Shown piece after piece: positions 35,748-46,914 of a stretch of 64,000 nucleotides of DNA. Position 1 is the first letter of the stretch. Each line of letters begins with the position of its first letter. The stretch is from Orychophragmus violaceus (Eukaryota; Streptophyta; Magnoliopsida; Brassicales; Brassicaceae), in assembly GCA_030180135.1 (NCBI GenBank), contig CM058232.1:60347330-60411329 (forward strand), given 5' to 3'. Made by a program: the position numbers and the translations under genes. The notes beneath the pieces were generated by a model. It was not told the origin of the DNA. It saw only the letters and a list, made by a program, of their open reading frames with translations, and made no database searches.

Positions 35748-36692
35748 TTCTTCAGGTCCAAACTCTTCAACATCCTGAGCAAAGTGGACATGCTTCTTAC
35801 TAGTCAACAAGTTTTGAACAGAATCCAACTTGTTCTGCATCTCAGCCATCTGTATATGATCCAACTTTCCACCAGACTCTTTCCTTCTTTGATCTGCAGT
35901 CTTAGCACTGTTGCTGCTCACCAGATTCCCAATCAACACTCTAGCTTGTTCAGAAGTCTTTGTGTTGAAATTGCCATTGCTGGCAGCATCTAACGCAGAC
36001 TGGTACCAGAGATCCACACCTCTGAAGAAAATGCCCAACAGCTGAACTTCAGAGAATCCATGATGAGGATAATCTCGTTGGTACCTCTTAAACCTCACCC
36101 AAGCAGACTTAAATGGCTCTGTAGGTCTCTGAATGAATGTCAGAAGATCCTGTCTGAGCTGATCTAAGCGAGAATCGTCATAAAAGTGTTGCAGGAACTC
36201 TCTCTTCGCTGCATCCCAAGTAGTTAACTTCCCAAGTAGAAGTTGCTTAAGCCAAGCTGCAGCTTCTCCAGAAAGAGAGTATGGGAAAAGCTTAAGGTAC
36301 AGGAAATCATAACCCACTCCATTGTGCTTCATCCCAGTGACGAAGGCTTCAAAATCCTCAATGTGGTCCATGGGTTGCTCATTGGGAAGACCATGGAAAG
36401 GATTCTGCCTCAGAAGTGTGTAATAGGCAGTCTTGACTTCAAAGTCATTCCTCTCAAAAGGAGGAGGTACAATTGCTGACCGGTTAGCATAGAACTCATA
36501 TGGTCGGTTGTAATCAGCAAGAGTCCTCTCAGCAGCAGGAGGAATAGGTTGTTGTCCATTACCTTCAGCATTGACCATTTGCCCCTCACCTTGAGGCTCT
36601 TCAGGTTCAGGGACTACTCGTCCCTCAGCATCAATCCTTTGCCCCTGATCATTGTAGGGGTTGTTTTGTTGGTCTCTCAGAACTCCTTGCAT

Positions 36693-37043
36693 TTGGTCTC
36701 AAAATCAAACGTTTGTTCATCATTCTTGTTCTTTGACCTTTTATGTTCGTTCTCTCAAGTTTAGCAAGCTCCTCAAGTCTGAGGTTCAAAAGTTCTTCGC
36801 TCTGGTTGCTTCGGATATGTCGACTTGGCATACACTGATTTCAAGTCTGAAACCGTGAGTGATGTCGGGAAACACTGAGAAGGGTGTCGGTTGACACTGG
36901 ATGCGGAAATCGATTCCTGCAGCAACAAAACAAGCCAAACCGAGAAAAATCAGTAACAAATAAAATAAAACGACTTAGAATAAACTCTAAAACAAAATCT
37001 ATCGGCGAACTCAGTTGAGTCCCCGGCAACAGCGCCAAAAACT
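36693..37043 (-). other. D leader and primer binding site
   Basis: On the minus strand the LTR is followed by AGTTTTTGGCGCTGTTGCCG, which resembles the tRNA-Asp-type PBS of Athila elements with one mismatch. The remaining 330 bases are non-coding leader up to the gag start. Confidence 0.65.
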
Positions 37044-38219
37044 TGATAGGGCTCAGAGTTTTAATCCTATTCTACTGCAAGTGCACAGTTATGCAATGTA
37101 GTACTTAGGGTATCAAATCCACAAGGACTCACGGCTCACACGATAGATTGTATGTTCTCAAGTTAAGCTAAATCAATCAAAAGAAAGCAGTAAACTAAAG
37201 CAAGTAAATAGGGAAGTGTTTTCAATACGAGAAAGTCGCTAGACTTAGGAAGTTCTCGGGAATTATATGATGTCAGATACTTAACTAACCGGATTCAGAT
37301 TAAACACAGGTTCAAGAACTAGAAACACAATGCTAAACAACCCAACTCTCGCTGAGATTATTTCTATATCTAGCAACCTAGTTATCCAAATCTCTTTGCG
37401 ATCCTAGAGTTCTAAACAAGCATTAAGAACAAGTTCTATCGGTTCACAATTCTCCTAAACCAAATCTCTTTGTATCTAGTCAAATTGCTCACACTAAGTT
37501 TATTCAGATTATAACTCACACTCTCGTGCTATTGTCAATTATCTCAGATCTAAACATTAGGTGATCAGTCCAGAATTCAGTATTAAGCACAACTTAGGTG
37601 ATGAACAAATAGATTGTGAATCCTAATGAATCAGTTATCTAAACATGCATAAAACCTTATTGAGAATTCCTAAATCTAACTAGGTTACTACTCAGACATA
37701 TTATCAATCAAAAAACACATCATGAATAGAAAACTGAAAGATTGAATAGATAAAGTAAAGGGGTTCGAAATCCTTCTCTCAAAGGATACAAGTATCAAGA
37801 ATCAGCCCCTTATCAAATCTCTCAATCTCCAAAAGCAAGAACAAAGTAAGAACAAGATAAACTCAATAATGAGTCTGAAAACCTAATTAAAACTCCTAAA
37901 CTCGTTTTGGGGTCAGATTAGAATTAGGGGAAATTTCAGGGTCTTTATGCAATTCTTCAAAACTTGTCTCAACTCGGTGTATAATCTCTCGTGCTCAGTG
38001 TCGACCGACATCAAAGTCAGTGTCGGTCGACATCCAGTCGTGGTCGAGACACCAACTTCAGCTCCTTACACAAATCACCAGAAACGTCCTATAATCCCGC
38101 TCTTTGCTCCAAACGAATGCCTACATGTAAAAGACTCAATAGAATCGAAAAACCAGGTTAAAGACTCAATATACACAACTATATCATGGTTGAAAACCTA
38201 GAAAAACTATGATATATCA
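37044..38219 (-). repeat. 5' LTR of D (Athila type)
   Basis: 1176 bp. The minus strand starts TGATATATCATAG and ends CCCTATCA. It is homologous to the LTRs at 41302, 45710, 48573 and 57416. It contains a pair of TCGA(C/T)CGA boxes at 38001-38030. Confidence 0.85.
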
Positions 38220-39672
38220 TCTGCCTCCGGTGGTGTGGGTGATCTCTGACGCCGGCGACCGTGAGATGGACAGTCGCAGGTGGAACTGAAAGCTCTAGCA
38301 ATACCACCCCACATCGCCCTGACAGTGTCTACCAAATACCTCCACTGCGGATCTGCATCGTAACCAGGAGGTGGCAAAGGAGCATCCATAGGAATATCCC
38401 AATGCGGATGTGGACCCCACCAGGGTTAATAGCAGGCTTGTCCACAGCAGGAGTAGGAGAAGCTCGGGAAGAAGCTCCTCTGCGGGAACGAGCAGGAGGT
38501 GCTTGTCTCTCATCTTGCGGATCAGGTTTGAAGTGCAATTCCTCCTGTGTAGCTATTGATGTCAAGGCTGCAGATGGAAGCTTCACCGTGTGCTCTTCCA
38601 TGCCATCTCTATAACACCACATCAAATATGGCTTCAGCCATCTAGCACTCAACAAGTGTGCCTCATCAATCTCAGGGTATGTCTGCTCGCATGTATACTC
38701 ATCCAGTGGAATCCTGAAATGCTGAAATATAGGTGTCAGAAGACTGTCCACTGACTCTGTCTTGCCTGACCGTGTACCTCTGTATGGCTTCGCCTGTAGG
38801 CTGACCAAATGCTCTGCAAACACTGCACCCAGGTTGGTCCTCTCGTAGGGACCGTCTTTCCTATACTCATGGGAACAAAGATGTCCCACTGCTGGATGAA
38901 GTAGTACCAGCTCCTGCATCCTCATCTTGTTTGGTTCCATCTTGCACAATAGCGTAGTAGCCAACACTCGTACGACATACCTCAGAACCGGATGTCGTAC
39001 ATCTCTCATCTTCGCCTCCTTGGAAAAATAGGGTGTAGAACCGAAGTTACTCCAGAACATCTCTAGATCAGGATATCCCTCTGGAAGTGTCGCTCGTGTG
39101 TAACCCTTCTTGAACCCATATATAGCACAAAGACCACGCAGTGGCAGCCTGTATCTCCTGCCATGTATCATGAAGCACAAATGACCCTCCTGCGCATTCT
39201 TGGCGTTCCAGTCCCTGTATGTGACCCGTACTTTGGCCATAAACTGTCATACCAACTCCGGGTACAGAGCATAGCGGACATAAGGCATGGTTCCCAGACC
39301 CATCCTCCTCAAGCATAGCACAACCTGATCTGTCATACCAGTCATCCGCAGAAAGCCAGGGCTCACTAACTGTGTAGGCTTAATCGTAACATCGCACCAT
39401 CCATTGTACAACAATGTGTCGTACTCCTCCCATGTATCCAAGACCTCTCTGTGTTGACAATCAGAATCCACTACAATCTTCCTCAGGGACCCAGCCCACA
39501 CTTTCTCTGTAAATATCTTCACTCTTTCATCCCTGGGCCATGGGTGTGTCGGAAGCTCAGCAGGTAGTTGTGGAGAACTCGGAGGAGACTCAGTCATAGG
39601 CGGAGGAGGCTCTAGTGGTACTGTCCCAGATGTACTTGTCTCATCTATAAGGTTTCTCTTCTTTGGAGGCAT
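38220..39672 (-). pseudogene. E1 ORF1 (Athila ORF-1-like), truncated by D
   Basis: Starts at ATG 39672 (MPPKKRNLIDE), with a Pro-rich N-terminus and then YNGWCDVTIKPTQL. An in-frame TGA at 39247-39249 is followed in the same frame by QFMAKVRVTYRDWNAKN, consistent with CGA to TGA. HLCFMIHGRRYRLPL and CAIYGFKKGY follow. A frameshift lies near 38395; the other frame holds MDAPLPPPGYDADPQWRY and ends as the D LTR supplies the stop. It resembles PF03078. In Athila this product is of unknown role. Confidence 0.75.
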
Positions 39673-40546
39673 CTGTGAGCAAAAATCAGAAAAACTGATA
39701 TTAGTTGAAGAATCAAAAGCAAACTCATCAAATCCTCAACAACAACATAATCAGCATCAGAACCAGCATCAAACAGAGCAGTATAAACAGCCTATTCACG
39801 TTTTTATTTCTGTCATTTTCTAACAAGAACACAAGTTCTATCATTAAACCTAAATTCTCAAAAACTTGCAAAATCAAACGTGAAAACCATTTAGGCATCA
39901 TCATTCCACTACCAAACAACCTAAATCAGTGCTATATCATCACGGAATCGAGAACCAGAGGCAAAAATCGAACCTTTCAACCTTAGAACTGAGACTGAAA
40001 ATTTGAGTTTTAGATAGCGTACCTTGGAATCGACTCAAACTGATTACAGATATGGATAGAGGACAAAAATCCGCTCAGGTTAGGCTTTTGAATCATTGGA
40101 TTTGGTTAATAAACAAGTGAGATCGAGTGTTTGGGAGATTTTTCGCGAATTGAGGTTTTTGAGAGAATGAAGAACAGTTCGCGAGAAAGAAGAGAAGTAC
40201 TTACCTCGAGACGCCTGGTGTCGATCGATCCGACCCATTTGTGTCGATCGATCCGTGTTTTGGAAAGTGAATCCGGTCAGAGTGGTCTAACCGAGGTCAA
40301 ACCTCGATTTCGTGAAAAGCGGATCGATCGGCCCAAAATGCGGGATCGGCCCTTTTGTCCCCTGTATTGATCGACAAAGAGCTTGTGTCGATCGACACTG
40401 ATTCTTCCTATCGCTAGTTTCCCAGTAAAGACTCAAGAAAAACAAAAAACAAAAATTAGACTAAAAACTCATATATATAGACTCACCAATGGGTTGCCTC
40501 CCACCCAGCGCTTGTTTTAAGTCATTAGCTTGAATATGGCGTGTGG
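39673..40546 (-). other. E1 spacer between protease and ORF1; no gene
   Basis: Non-coding. The minus strand has the conserved Athila stretch near 40495-40530 (AAGCGCTGGGTGGGAGGCAA). Paired TCGATCGA boxes are at 40221-40250 and 40367-40395. The ORF1 leader is near 39990-40090. Confidence 0.6.
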
Positions 40547-41301
40547 TCAGACGTCAGGTGGTTTTGCTAAAGTCAGAGTGTGCCATTGCGAAATTCTCCT
40601 CATCCATGGTGGTGTATATGCATTGTGCGCATGAGACTGACCAAGTGCATACCTTTGCTTTGTCGGATGTGGCCTAAATGTGATGTTTGGAGCTTTCTGC
40701 TTAAGAGCAGTTGTAGGCTTTGAAGATGTTAGTGCAGGCTCAGCATGAACCGCCATCTTCTCCTCTCCGATCTGAATCTCTGGTTCTATCTCAACACTGA
40801 AGCTTTGTCCATCAATGGTGGATCTCTGCAACATATCCATCTTGAACTGCAAAGGCTTATCTCCCAGGTGGAGATCAATCAGACCATGTCTCACATCAAT
40901 CACAGCTCCAGCAGTAGCTAAGAAGGATCTACCAAGCACCAAAGGATCATCAGGCTTGATCTCATACTTCAGCACTACAAAGTCTGTTGGAATCAAGTAA
41001 TTTCCAACTCTGAGAGGAATGTCCTCAAGAGCTCCTTCTGGAATCTTCTTTGATCGATCAGCTAGGACAAGAGAGATCCTAGTGGTCTGGAAATTCATCA
41101 GTCCCAATCTCACAGCCACAGAGTATGGCATGAGATTCACGCTTGAGCCAAGATCACACAATGACCTCTTGAATTTGTCTATGTAGATAGAACAGTGTAA
41201 CACAAAACTCCATGGATCTTTTAGTTTCTCGGGAATTCTTCCATGAATCACAATTGCACACCTCAGAGATCATCAAGACACCTTCTTCATCAGTCATGTT
41301 A
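40547..41301 (-). pseudogene. E1 protease region, C-terminal part
   Basis: The minus-strand frame continues from the E2 insertion. The retropepsin-like domain has SLCDLGSSVNLMPYS (D-L-G-S active site, near 41130), VPL-type strands and LVLGRSFLATAGAVIDV. It ends at 40547. A frameshift lies near 41250. The intact relative is in the 55126-56910 copy. Confidence 0.85.
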
Positions 41302-42506
41302 TGATATATCATGGTTTTTACCGGTTGTATGCCATGATATAAGTATGTTTTAGAGTCTTTTTGTGTTTCTTTAGAGTCTTTTACAGGTTTTATTAGGTAC
41401 AGGCACGCTTGGAGTGGATTTGGAGTAATTGGAGCTATTTGGTGCATTTTGGAGTTTTGACCCGAGAGATAGAGCTCACTGTCCAGAACAGAGTGATGTG
41501 TCGATCGACGCACATCAGCATCGATCGATGCACAGCGAGTTGGGCCAGTCTCGGCGAGAGTTAATGAAGAATTATGAATTTGCAAGATTGCCCAGAAGTT
41601 CCAGATATATACACAGAAGCCCCAAGACGTGATTTGGCTATTTAATTAGGTTTTAACTTCAGTTTTTAGATACGCTATCATACTTTAGAGCAGAGAGTTT
41701 TGAGAGCTATTTGGGGCTGATCTGATCCTATACTACATCTTGTTTTTGGAGAAGATTTCGAACCCCTTTACTTGTTTAATCTCTTTTATGATATATATTT
41801 ATTCATTGATCATGTTTTCATTATCTATGTCTGAGTAGATTCATAGGTAGGTTTAGGGATTCTCATTAAGGATTTTATGACTTGCTAGATATAATTAATT
41901 CAGTTAAGGATTCATATCAATAGATGTTCTTCAAGCTAAATTGTGTTTAATGCTAGTTCTAACTTGATCACTTAGAATCTAGATCTTAGGTTGCTAGATT
42001 GACATGAAAGTGTGGTTTAGAATCTGAACTATTTAGGTTGAGCAATATAATTACTCGCAAAGAAATTTGGTTTAATTAGATTGTGAACATATCGAACTTG
42101 ATCATTAAAGCTGGTTTAATCTGTTAGGAATTACAAAGACATTTGGATTTCTGCAATTAGGCTTAGAGAATTCTCACAACGAAAGTTGGTTAATTCTATA
42201 TCTGTGTTTTGAGTTCTAGAACTGTGTTTAATTAGATCCTGACTAAATGATTTGTCTGCTTGTCTGATTTTCTGAGAACTCCCTAGACTTAGTGCCCTTA
42301 GTTAATTGCTTACAACCGAACTTGCTACTTGTTTACTTTCTTGCTTTCTTTTTAGTTTTCTAATCACATTTGCTTTCTCCTAGTTTTAATCTTTTCTGTT
42401 CCAATTCTATCGTTGCCTAGAGTCTTCGTGGATTTGATCCCTAAGTACTACATTGATATTACTGTGCACTTGCAGTTAGTATAGGGTTAAAACTTTACAC
42501 CTATCA
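41302..42506 (+). repeat. 5' LTR of E2
   Basis: 1205 bp, TGATATATCATGG to CACCTATCA. The same length as the 3' LTR; most differences fall in the first 155 bases. It contains a pair of TCGATCGA boxes at 41501-41528. Confidence 0.95.
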
Positions 42507-42512
42507 AGTTTT

Positions 42513-42529
42513 TGGCGCCATTGTCAGGG
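42513..42529 (+). other. Primer binding site of E2
   Basis: TGGCGCCATTGTCAGGG, seven bases after the LTR end, a degenerate form of the tRNA-Asp-type PBS used by Athila elements. Confidence 0.75.
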
Positions 42530-42650
42530 ACTCTTTTGAGTCTTCGATAGATTTGAACTTAGGGTTTAAAGTAGGTTTTTCGTTTTTGTTTTTGGCTACT
42601 AATTTTTTTTTCTATTTTCTTGTGTTTCAGGTACGCCTAGATTCGCCTTG

Positions 42651-42732
42651 CATCGATCGACACGGTCCTGTGTGTCGATCGACATCATTTTCGCATTGCA
42701 TCGATCGACACTCTTCCTGCATCGATCGACAC
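42651..42732 (+). repeat. Four TCGATCGA boxes in the E2 leader
   Basis: Box centres at about 42656, 42678, 42704 and 42725, spaced 22, 26 and 21 bases. Each reads roughly (T/A)TCGATCGACA. They lie just upstream of the E2 ORF. Confidence 0.85.
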
Positions 42733-42775
42733 ATTTCGCGAAATCACCAAGAAGACTAAGAGATCCATAAGGACG

Positions 42776-44170
42776 ATGTGTCAGAATGATTTTTTCAGCT
42801 CAGGGATTGATAGTTCACAGATAGCTGGGCTGAAGAACAAAGTTGACTCTCTGCATAGTCTTATACTTGGAAAGTATGCGCGAGAAGCTATCAACTACGT
42901 TGGAGGGACTGAATTCTACAATCAGGAATCTGATTTTCAGAAACCCTTTCAGCAACAGAGTAACTCCTTCTCAAGGAACTATGGTGTTTTTTCTTACCAA
43001 GCACCGCCTGCACCTACACATAAGAGCAGATTGGAAGCCATGATGGAGCAGTTTCTTGAGGGACAACAACAGATCACTGTGTCCTTCAACTCAAAGATAG
43101 ATGCATTGTTTGAAAATCTGAATGGGAAGTTTGAATCTTTGAGCACACATGTGAAGAAGATAGATGTCCAAATCCAACAGACATCTCAAGCAATACAAAG
43201 GCAAAATGGATCAGGAAGAGCTGAACAGAACAGATCCATTAATGTTGTGGTCATAAGGGACGAGGTTGACTTGCTAGAAGAAGAAGAGAGCATAATCTCG
43301 GATTTTCTGGATGAATTATGTATGTTTGAGACATGCGTCGATCGACACACCCTTGGTATCGATCGATGCACCCCCGATCCGTCTGATAAATTTAACCATA
43401 ATTGCCCTGTGTCGATCGACACACATCATGCATCGGTCGACACAGAACGCAGACGTGACCAGAGACCTGTAACAGTCTCAGAACGAGTCTATAAGCCCTC
43501 TGTGCCATATCCTAAGGCTCCTAAACTGTCTAAACAGGAGCTAGACGAATCTAAATGCATAAGAGTGATGGAGAAGAAGCTGATTCAGATTTCAGAGAAG
43601 ATACCAGACCCAGGAGCCTTTGTGCTAGACTGTTCCGTCTCTAAGGACAGATTCAAGCGTTCTCTGTGTGATTTAGGATCTTGTGTGAATCTCATGCCAT
43701 ACTCTGTGGCTGTGAGATTAGGACTGATGGATTTCCAGCCTACTAGGATCGCTCTTATCCTAGCTGATCGATCAAAAAGGTATCCAGAAGGAGTTCTTGA
43801 GGACGTTCAAGTCAGAGTTGGGAACTACTTGATTCCGACGGACTTTGTGGTGCTGAAGTATGATATTGAGCCTTATGATCATCAGCTACTTTGTAGATCA
43901 TTCTTAGCTACTGTTGGAGGTGTGATTGATGTGAGGCGTGGACTGATTGATCTCCAGCTGGGAGACAAGCCTTTGCAGTTCAAGATGGATAAGCTGCAGA
44001 AATCCACCATTGATGGACAGAGTTTCAGTGTTGAAGTGGAACCCGAGATTCCTGTTGAAGAAGAGAAGATGGCTGTTCATTCTGAACATGCTCTAACATC
44101 TTCAGAACCTGCAACTGCTACTAAGCAGAAAGCTCCAGACATCTCATTCCCACCAAAGCAAAAGTATTGA
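42776..44170 (+). CDS. E2 gag C-terminus plus retropepsin-like protease
   Basis: 464 codons from ATG 42776 to TGA 44168-44170. The N-part is the gag linker (LKNKVDSLHSLILGK) and coiled coil (LEAMMEQFLEGQQQ); the gag core is deleted. Residues about 185-225 hold CVDRHTLGIDRC and VSIDTHHASVDTE, encoded by paired TCGATCGA boxes. The protease has FKRSLCDLGSCVNLMPYS (D-L-G-S) and LLCRSFLATVGGVIDV. After the stop the frame continues to about 44361 with RYPPKFRSHPGALRSF, so the stop may be recent. Probably a non-autonomous remnant; expression is unknown. Confidence 0.75.
   Translation: MCQNDFFSSGIDSSQIAGLKNKVDSLHSLILGKYAREAINYVGGTEFYNQESDFQKPFQQQSNSFSRNYGVFSYQAPPAPTHKSRLEAMMEQFLEGQQQITVSFNSKIDALFENLNGKFESLSTHVKKIDVQIQQTSQAIQRQNGSGRAEQNRSINVVVIRDEVDLLEEEESIISDFLDELCMFETCVDRHTLGIDRCTPDPSDKFNHNCPVSIDTHHASVDTERRRDQRPVTVSERVYKPSVPYPKAPKLSKQELDESKCIRVMEKKLIQISEKIPDPGAFVLDCSVSKDRFKRSLCDLGSCVNLMPYSVAVRLGLMDFQPTRIALILADRSKRYPEGVLEDVQVRVGNYLIPTDFVVLKYDIEPYDHQLLCRSFLATVGGVIDVRRGLIDLQLGDKPLQFKMDKLQKSTIDGQSFSVEVEPEIPVEEEKMAVHSEHALTSSEPATATKQKAPDISFPPKQKY
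43335..43445 (+). repeat. Two pairs of TCGATCGA boxes inside the E2 ORF
   Basis: Centres at about 43341/43362 and 43415/43436, both 21 bases apart. They keep the reading frame and encode (V/S)(D/I)(R/D)(H/T)-type repeats. Confidence 0.85.
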
Positions 44171-45709
44171 TCTTCTAAGTTTAAAGCTACTAATTCATTT
44201 GATGTGACTGCAGGAAAACGCAGATACCCACCCAAGTTTCGCTCCCACCCTGGTGCTCTTCGCTCTTTCCTTGGGAGATCTCATGATCCGAATGCTTATA
44301 CACCACCTTGGATGAAGAGACATTCACAGAGACATTCAAAGTATCTGTTGAATACCCCATAAGTCCGATCTCCTTTCCATAGTCAAGCTATGACTTTAAA
44401 CAAGCGCTGAGTGGGAGGCAACCCACTGTTAGGTTCGTTTTTATTTTCATTTTTCGTTTTTATTTTGATGTTTTGATATTTCTGTTTAAGTGTGTTCAGA
44501 GGCGAGAGAAACAGCAGAATCGCACTGCAGCGATCGACACACTTAGTGCATCGGTCGACACAGATGTGATTTCTGGTTAGCCGATTCGATTGCGGTTTAG
44601 ACATCGGCTATCTAAATAACCGCGAGCATATTCGCCTTACATCGATCGACACCCATGTGCATCGATCGACGCAGGCCGACAACAGATAAGTTTTCTGCAA
44701 CTTTTCGGAATGTTTTCAGATTTGGTTTCTTATTCTCACCGAGCCTGAGCTTGACACCACTGGGGACAGTGTGTTTCAAGTGTGGGGGAGGTAGCTACTA
44801 ACTTTTATCTTTCTGTTTTCTTAGAGTCATTCCAGTTTTTCAAAAAAATTTGTTTTATTGAGTCAAAACCAGTTTAAGTAAGAAACAGTGAATTTTGGAG
44901 AAGTAAACAACATCTTGCAGGAACTTAAGTAACCATTGGGATGAAACTGAAAGATCAATCTATGACTATTAGAAAACCCAACACGGATTAACCTACTGAG
45001 GACACCCATATCAATTCAGGTATTCAGAGGATCCTTTTACTGGCTTCACCCTTAACTTGACTTTAATTTTCTCACCTAAGGGCTTGGTATACCTTGAGTC
45101 GGACTCCTTTGTTAGTTCTGACACAGCTTGTAAACCTGTCCAAGTATGGTTCCCTTCTCCCCTTCCATAAAATAAAAAAAAGAGTAATAAACTGAGGATG
45201 AGTTAGTAACTCCGAAGTGGTCACGGGAGTAGTAGCAAACACTATTACCTCATGTGCGATCCATGGAATGTGTCCAAAGTACACCCCTTAACGGAAAGAG
45301 CACTGATAAAAAAAAATGATACCCAATGGGGAAAAATCAGAGGGAAAAGAGAAGAAAAGGAACCAGAAAAAGATAGTATGGTGGTCTAGAGCTGACAAAG
45401 TAAGAATCCATGTGCCCTTTAATCGATAATCCTTAGGTGAGACCGCACTTAATATGCTTAAGAAGTGAGTAGGGTGAATTTGAATTGCTTGGATTGATTG
45501 TGGAGTTTACTTAGGACAGATGCTTAGTGTGGGGGAAGTATATGTTGGTCTTGATGTCTTGCAAGTGATTATTTCAGTGGCTTACTAAGGGGAATCTGAG
45601 TGTTGTTGCTTCTAGGATGAAAAGAGTTTCTGAAAGTTTTCAAACCTCTTCACTACATTCTAGTTCTCTGTTTTGCTTGAGGCCAAACAAAGGCTAAGTG
45701 TGGGGGAGT
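44171..45709 (+). other. E2 3' non-coding region and PPT
   Basis: About 1.5 kb after the ORF with no supported gene. It holds paired boxes at 44530-44558 and 44642-44669, two GTGTGGGGGAG purine tracts (near 44780 and 45699), and the PPT AGTGTGGGGGAGT at 45697-45709 next to the 3' LTR. Confidence 0.75.
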
Positions 45710-46914
45710 TGAAATATCATGGTTTTTACCGGTTTTAGACCATGATATAAGTATGTTTTAAAGTCTCTTGGTGTTTCTTTAGAGTCATTTACAGGTGTTA
45801 TTAGGAATATGCACGTTTGGAGCGGAATTGGAGATTATAGAGCTTTTTGGAGCATTTTGGAGTTTTGACCCGAGAGAAAGAGCTCACTGTCCAGAACAGA
45901 GTGATGTGTCGATCGACGCACATCAGCATCGATCGATGCACATCGAGTTGGGCCAGTCTCGGCGAGAGTTAATGAAGAATTATGAATTTGCAAGATTGCC
46001 CAGAAGTTCTAGATATTTACACAAAAGCCCCAAGACGTGATTTAGCTATTTAATTAGGTTTTAACTTCAGTTTTTAGATACGATATCATACTTTAGAGCA
46101 GAGAGTTTTTAGAGCTATTTGGGGCTGATCTGATCCTGTACTACATCTTGTTTTTGGAGAAGATTTCGAACCCCTTTACTTGTTTAATCTCTTTTATGAT
46201 ATCTATTTATTCATTGATCATGTTTTCATTATCTATGTCTGAGTAGATTCATAGTTAGGTTTAGGGATTCTCATTAAGGATTTTATGACTTGCTAGATAT
46301 AATTAATTCAGTTAAGGATTCATACCAATAGATGTTCTTCAAGCTAAATTGTGTTTAATGCTAGTTCTAACTTGATCACTTAGGATCTAGATCTTAGGTT
46401 GCTAGATTGACACGAAAGTGTGGTTTAGAATCTGAACTATTTAGGTTGAGCAATATAATTACTCGCAAAGAAATTTGGTTTAATTAGATTGTGAACATAT
46501 CGAACTTGATCATTAAAGCTGGTTTAATCTGCTAGGAATTACAAAGACATTTTGATTTCTGCAATTAGGCTTAGAGAATTCTCACAACGAAAGTTGGTTA
46601 ATTCTATATATGTGTTTTGAGTTCTAGAACTGTGTTTAATTAGATCCTGACTGAATGATTTGTCTGCTTGTCTGATTTCCTGAGAACTCACTAGACTTAG
46701 CGCCCTTAGTTAATTGCTTACAACCGAACTTGCTACTTGTTTACTTTCTTGCTTTCTTTTTAGTTTTCTGATCACATTTGCTTTCTCCTAGTTTTAATCT
46801 TTTCTGTTCTAATTCTATCGTTGCCTAGAGTATTCGTGGATTCGATCCCTAAGTACTACATTGATATTACTGTGCACTTGCAGTTATTATAGGGTTAAAA
46901 CCTTACACCTATCA
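45710..46914 (+). repeat. 3' LTR of E2
   Basis: 1205 bp, TGAAATATCATGG to CACCTATCA, followed by the TSD tgtta. Confidence 0.95.

Larger units (their letters stand above)
31524..36692 (-). pseudogene. D gag (Athila type), split by C
   Basis: The N-terminal part 36692-35748 has TLADYNRPYEFYANRSA, the Retrotrans_gag core (HFYDDSRLDQLRQDLL, PTEPFKSAWVRFKRYQRD) and VHFAQDVEEFGPEE. The frame resumes after C at 32212 with GCTEEDVNYISG; excising C and one TSD copy restores the frame. A TAG near 32019 interrupts it. The C-terminal coiled-coil part (LEAMMEQLLEGQ) runs to about 31690, where it passes into sequence like the ORF1 leader. The protease present in E1 and E2 is absent. Confidence 0.85.
30908..38219 (-). 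mobile_element. Element D: non-autonomous Athila-type retrotransposon (visible part)
   Basis: The 5' LTR is 37044-38219, followed on the minus strand by PBS, leader, gag (split by C) and the start of ORF1, which A interrupts at 30907/30908. The rest of D lies left of the window. The LTR start TGATATATCAT cuts the ORF1 of E1, so D inserted into E1. No protease, RT or integrase lies between gag and ORF1. Confidence 0.75.
41302..46914 (+). mobile_element. Element E2: short Athila-derived retrotransposon nested in E1
   Basis: 5613 bp with 1205-bp LTRs at both ends and perfect TSD tgtta (41297-41301, 46915-46919). PBS and PPT are present. The only coding sequence is a gag C-terminal/protease ORF; the gag core, RT, integrase and ORF1 are missing. 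It inserted into the E1 protease region; the uninterrupted target is at 55755-55775. Confidence 0.95.

Noticed and set aside
38200..41251. E1 ORF1 and protease as two independent elements
   Set aside because: Same strand, same order as gag and ORF1 in D, and no LTR between them; one element is the simpler reading.
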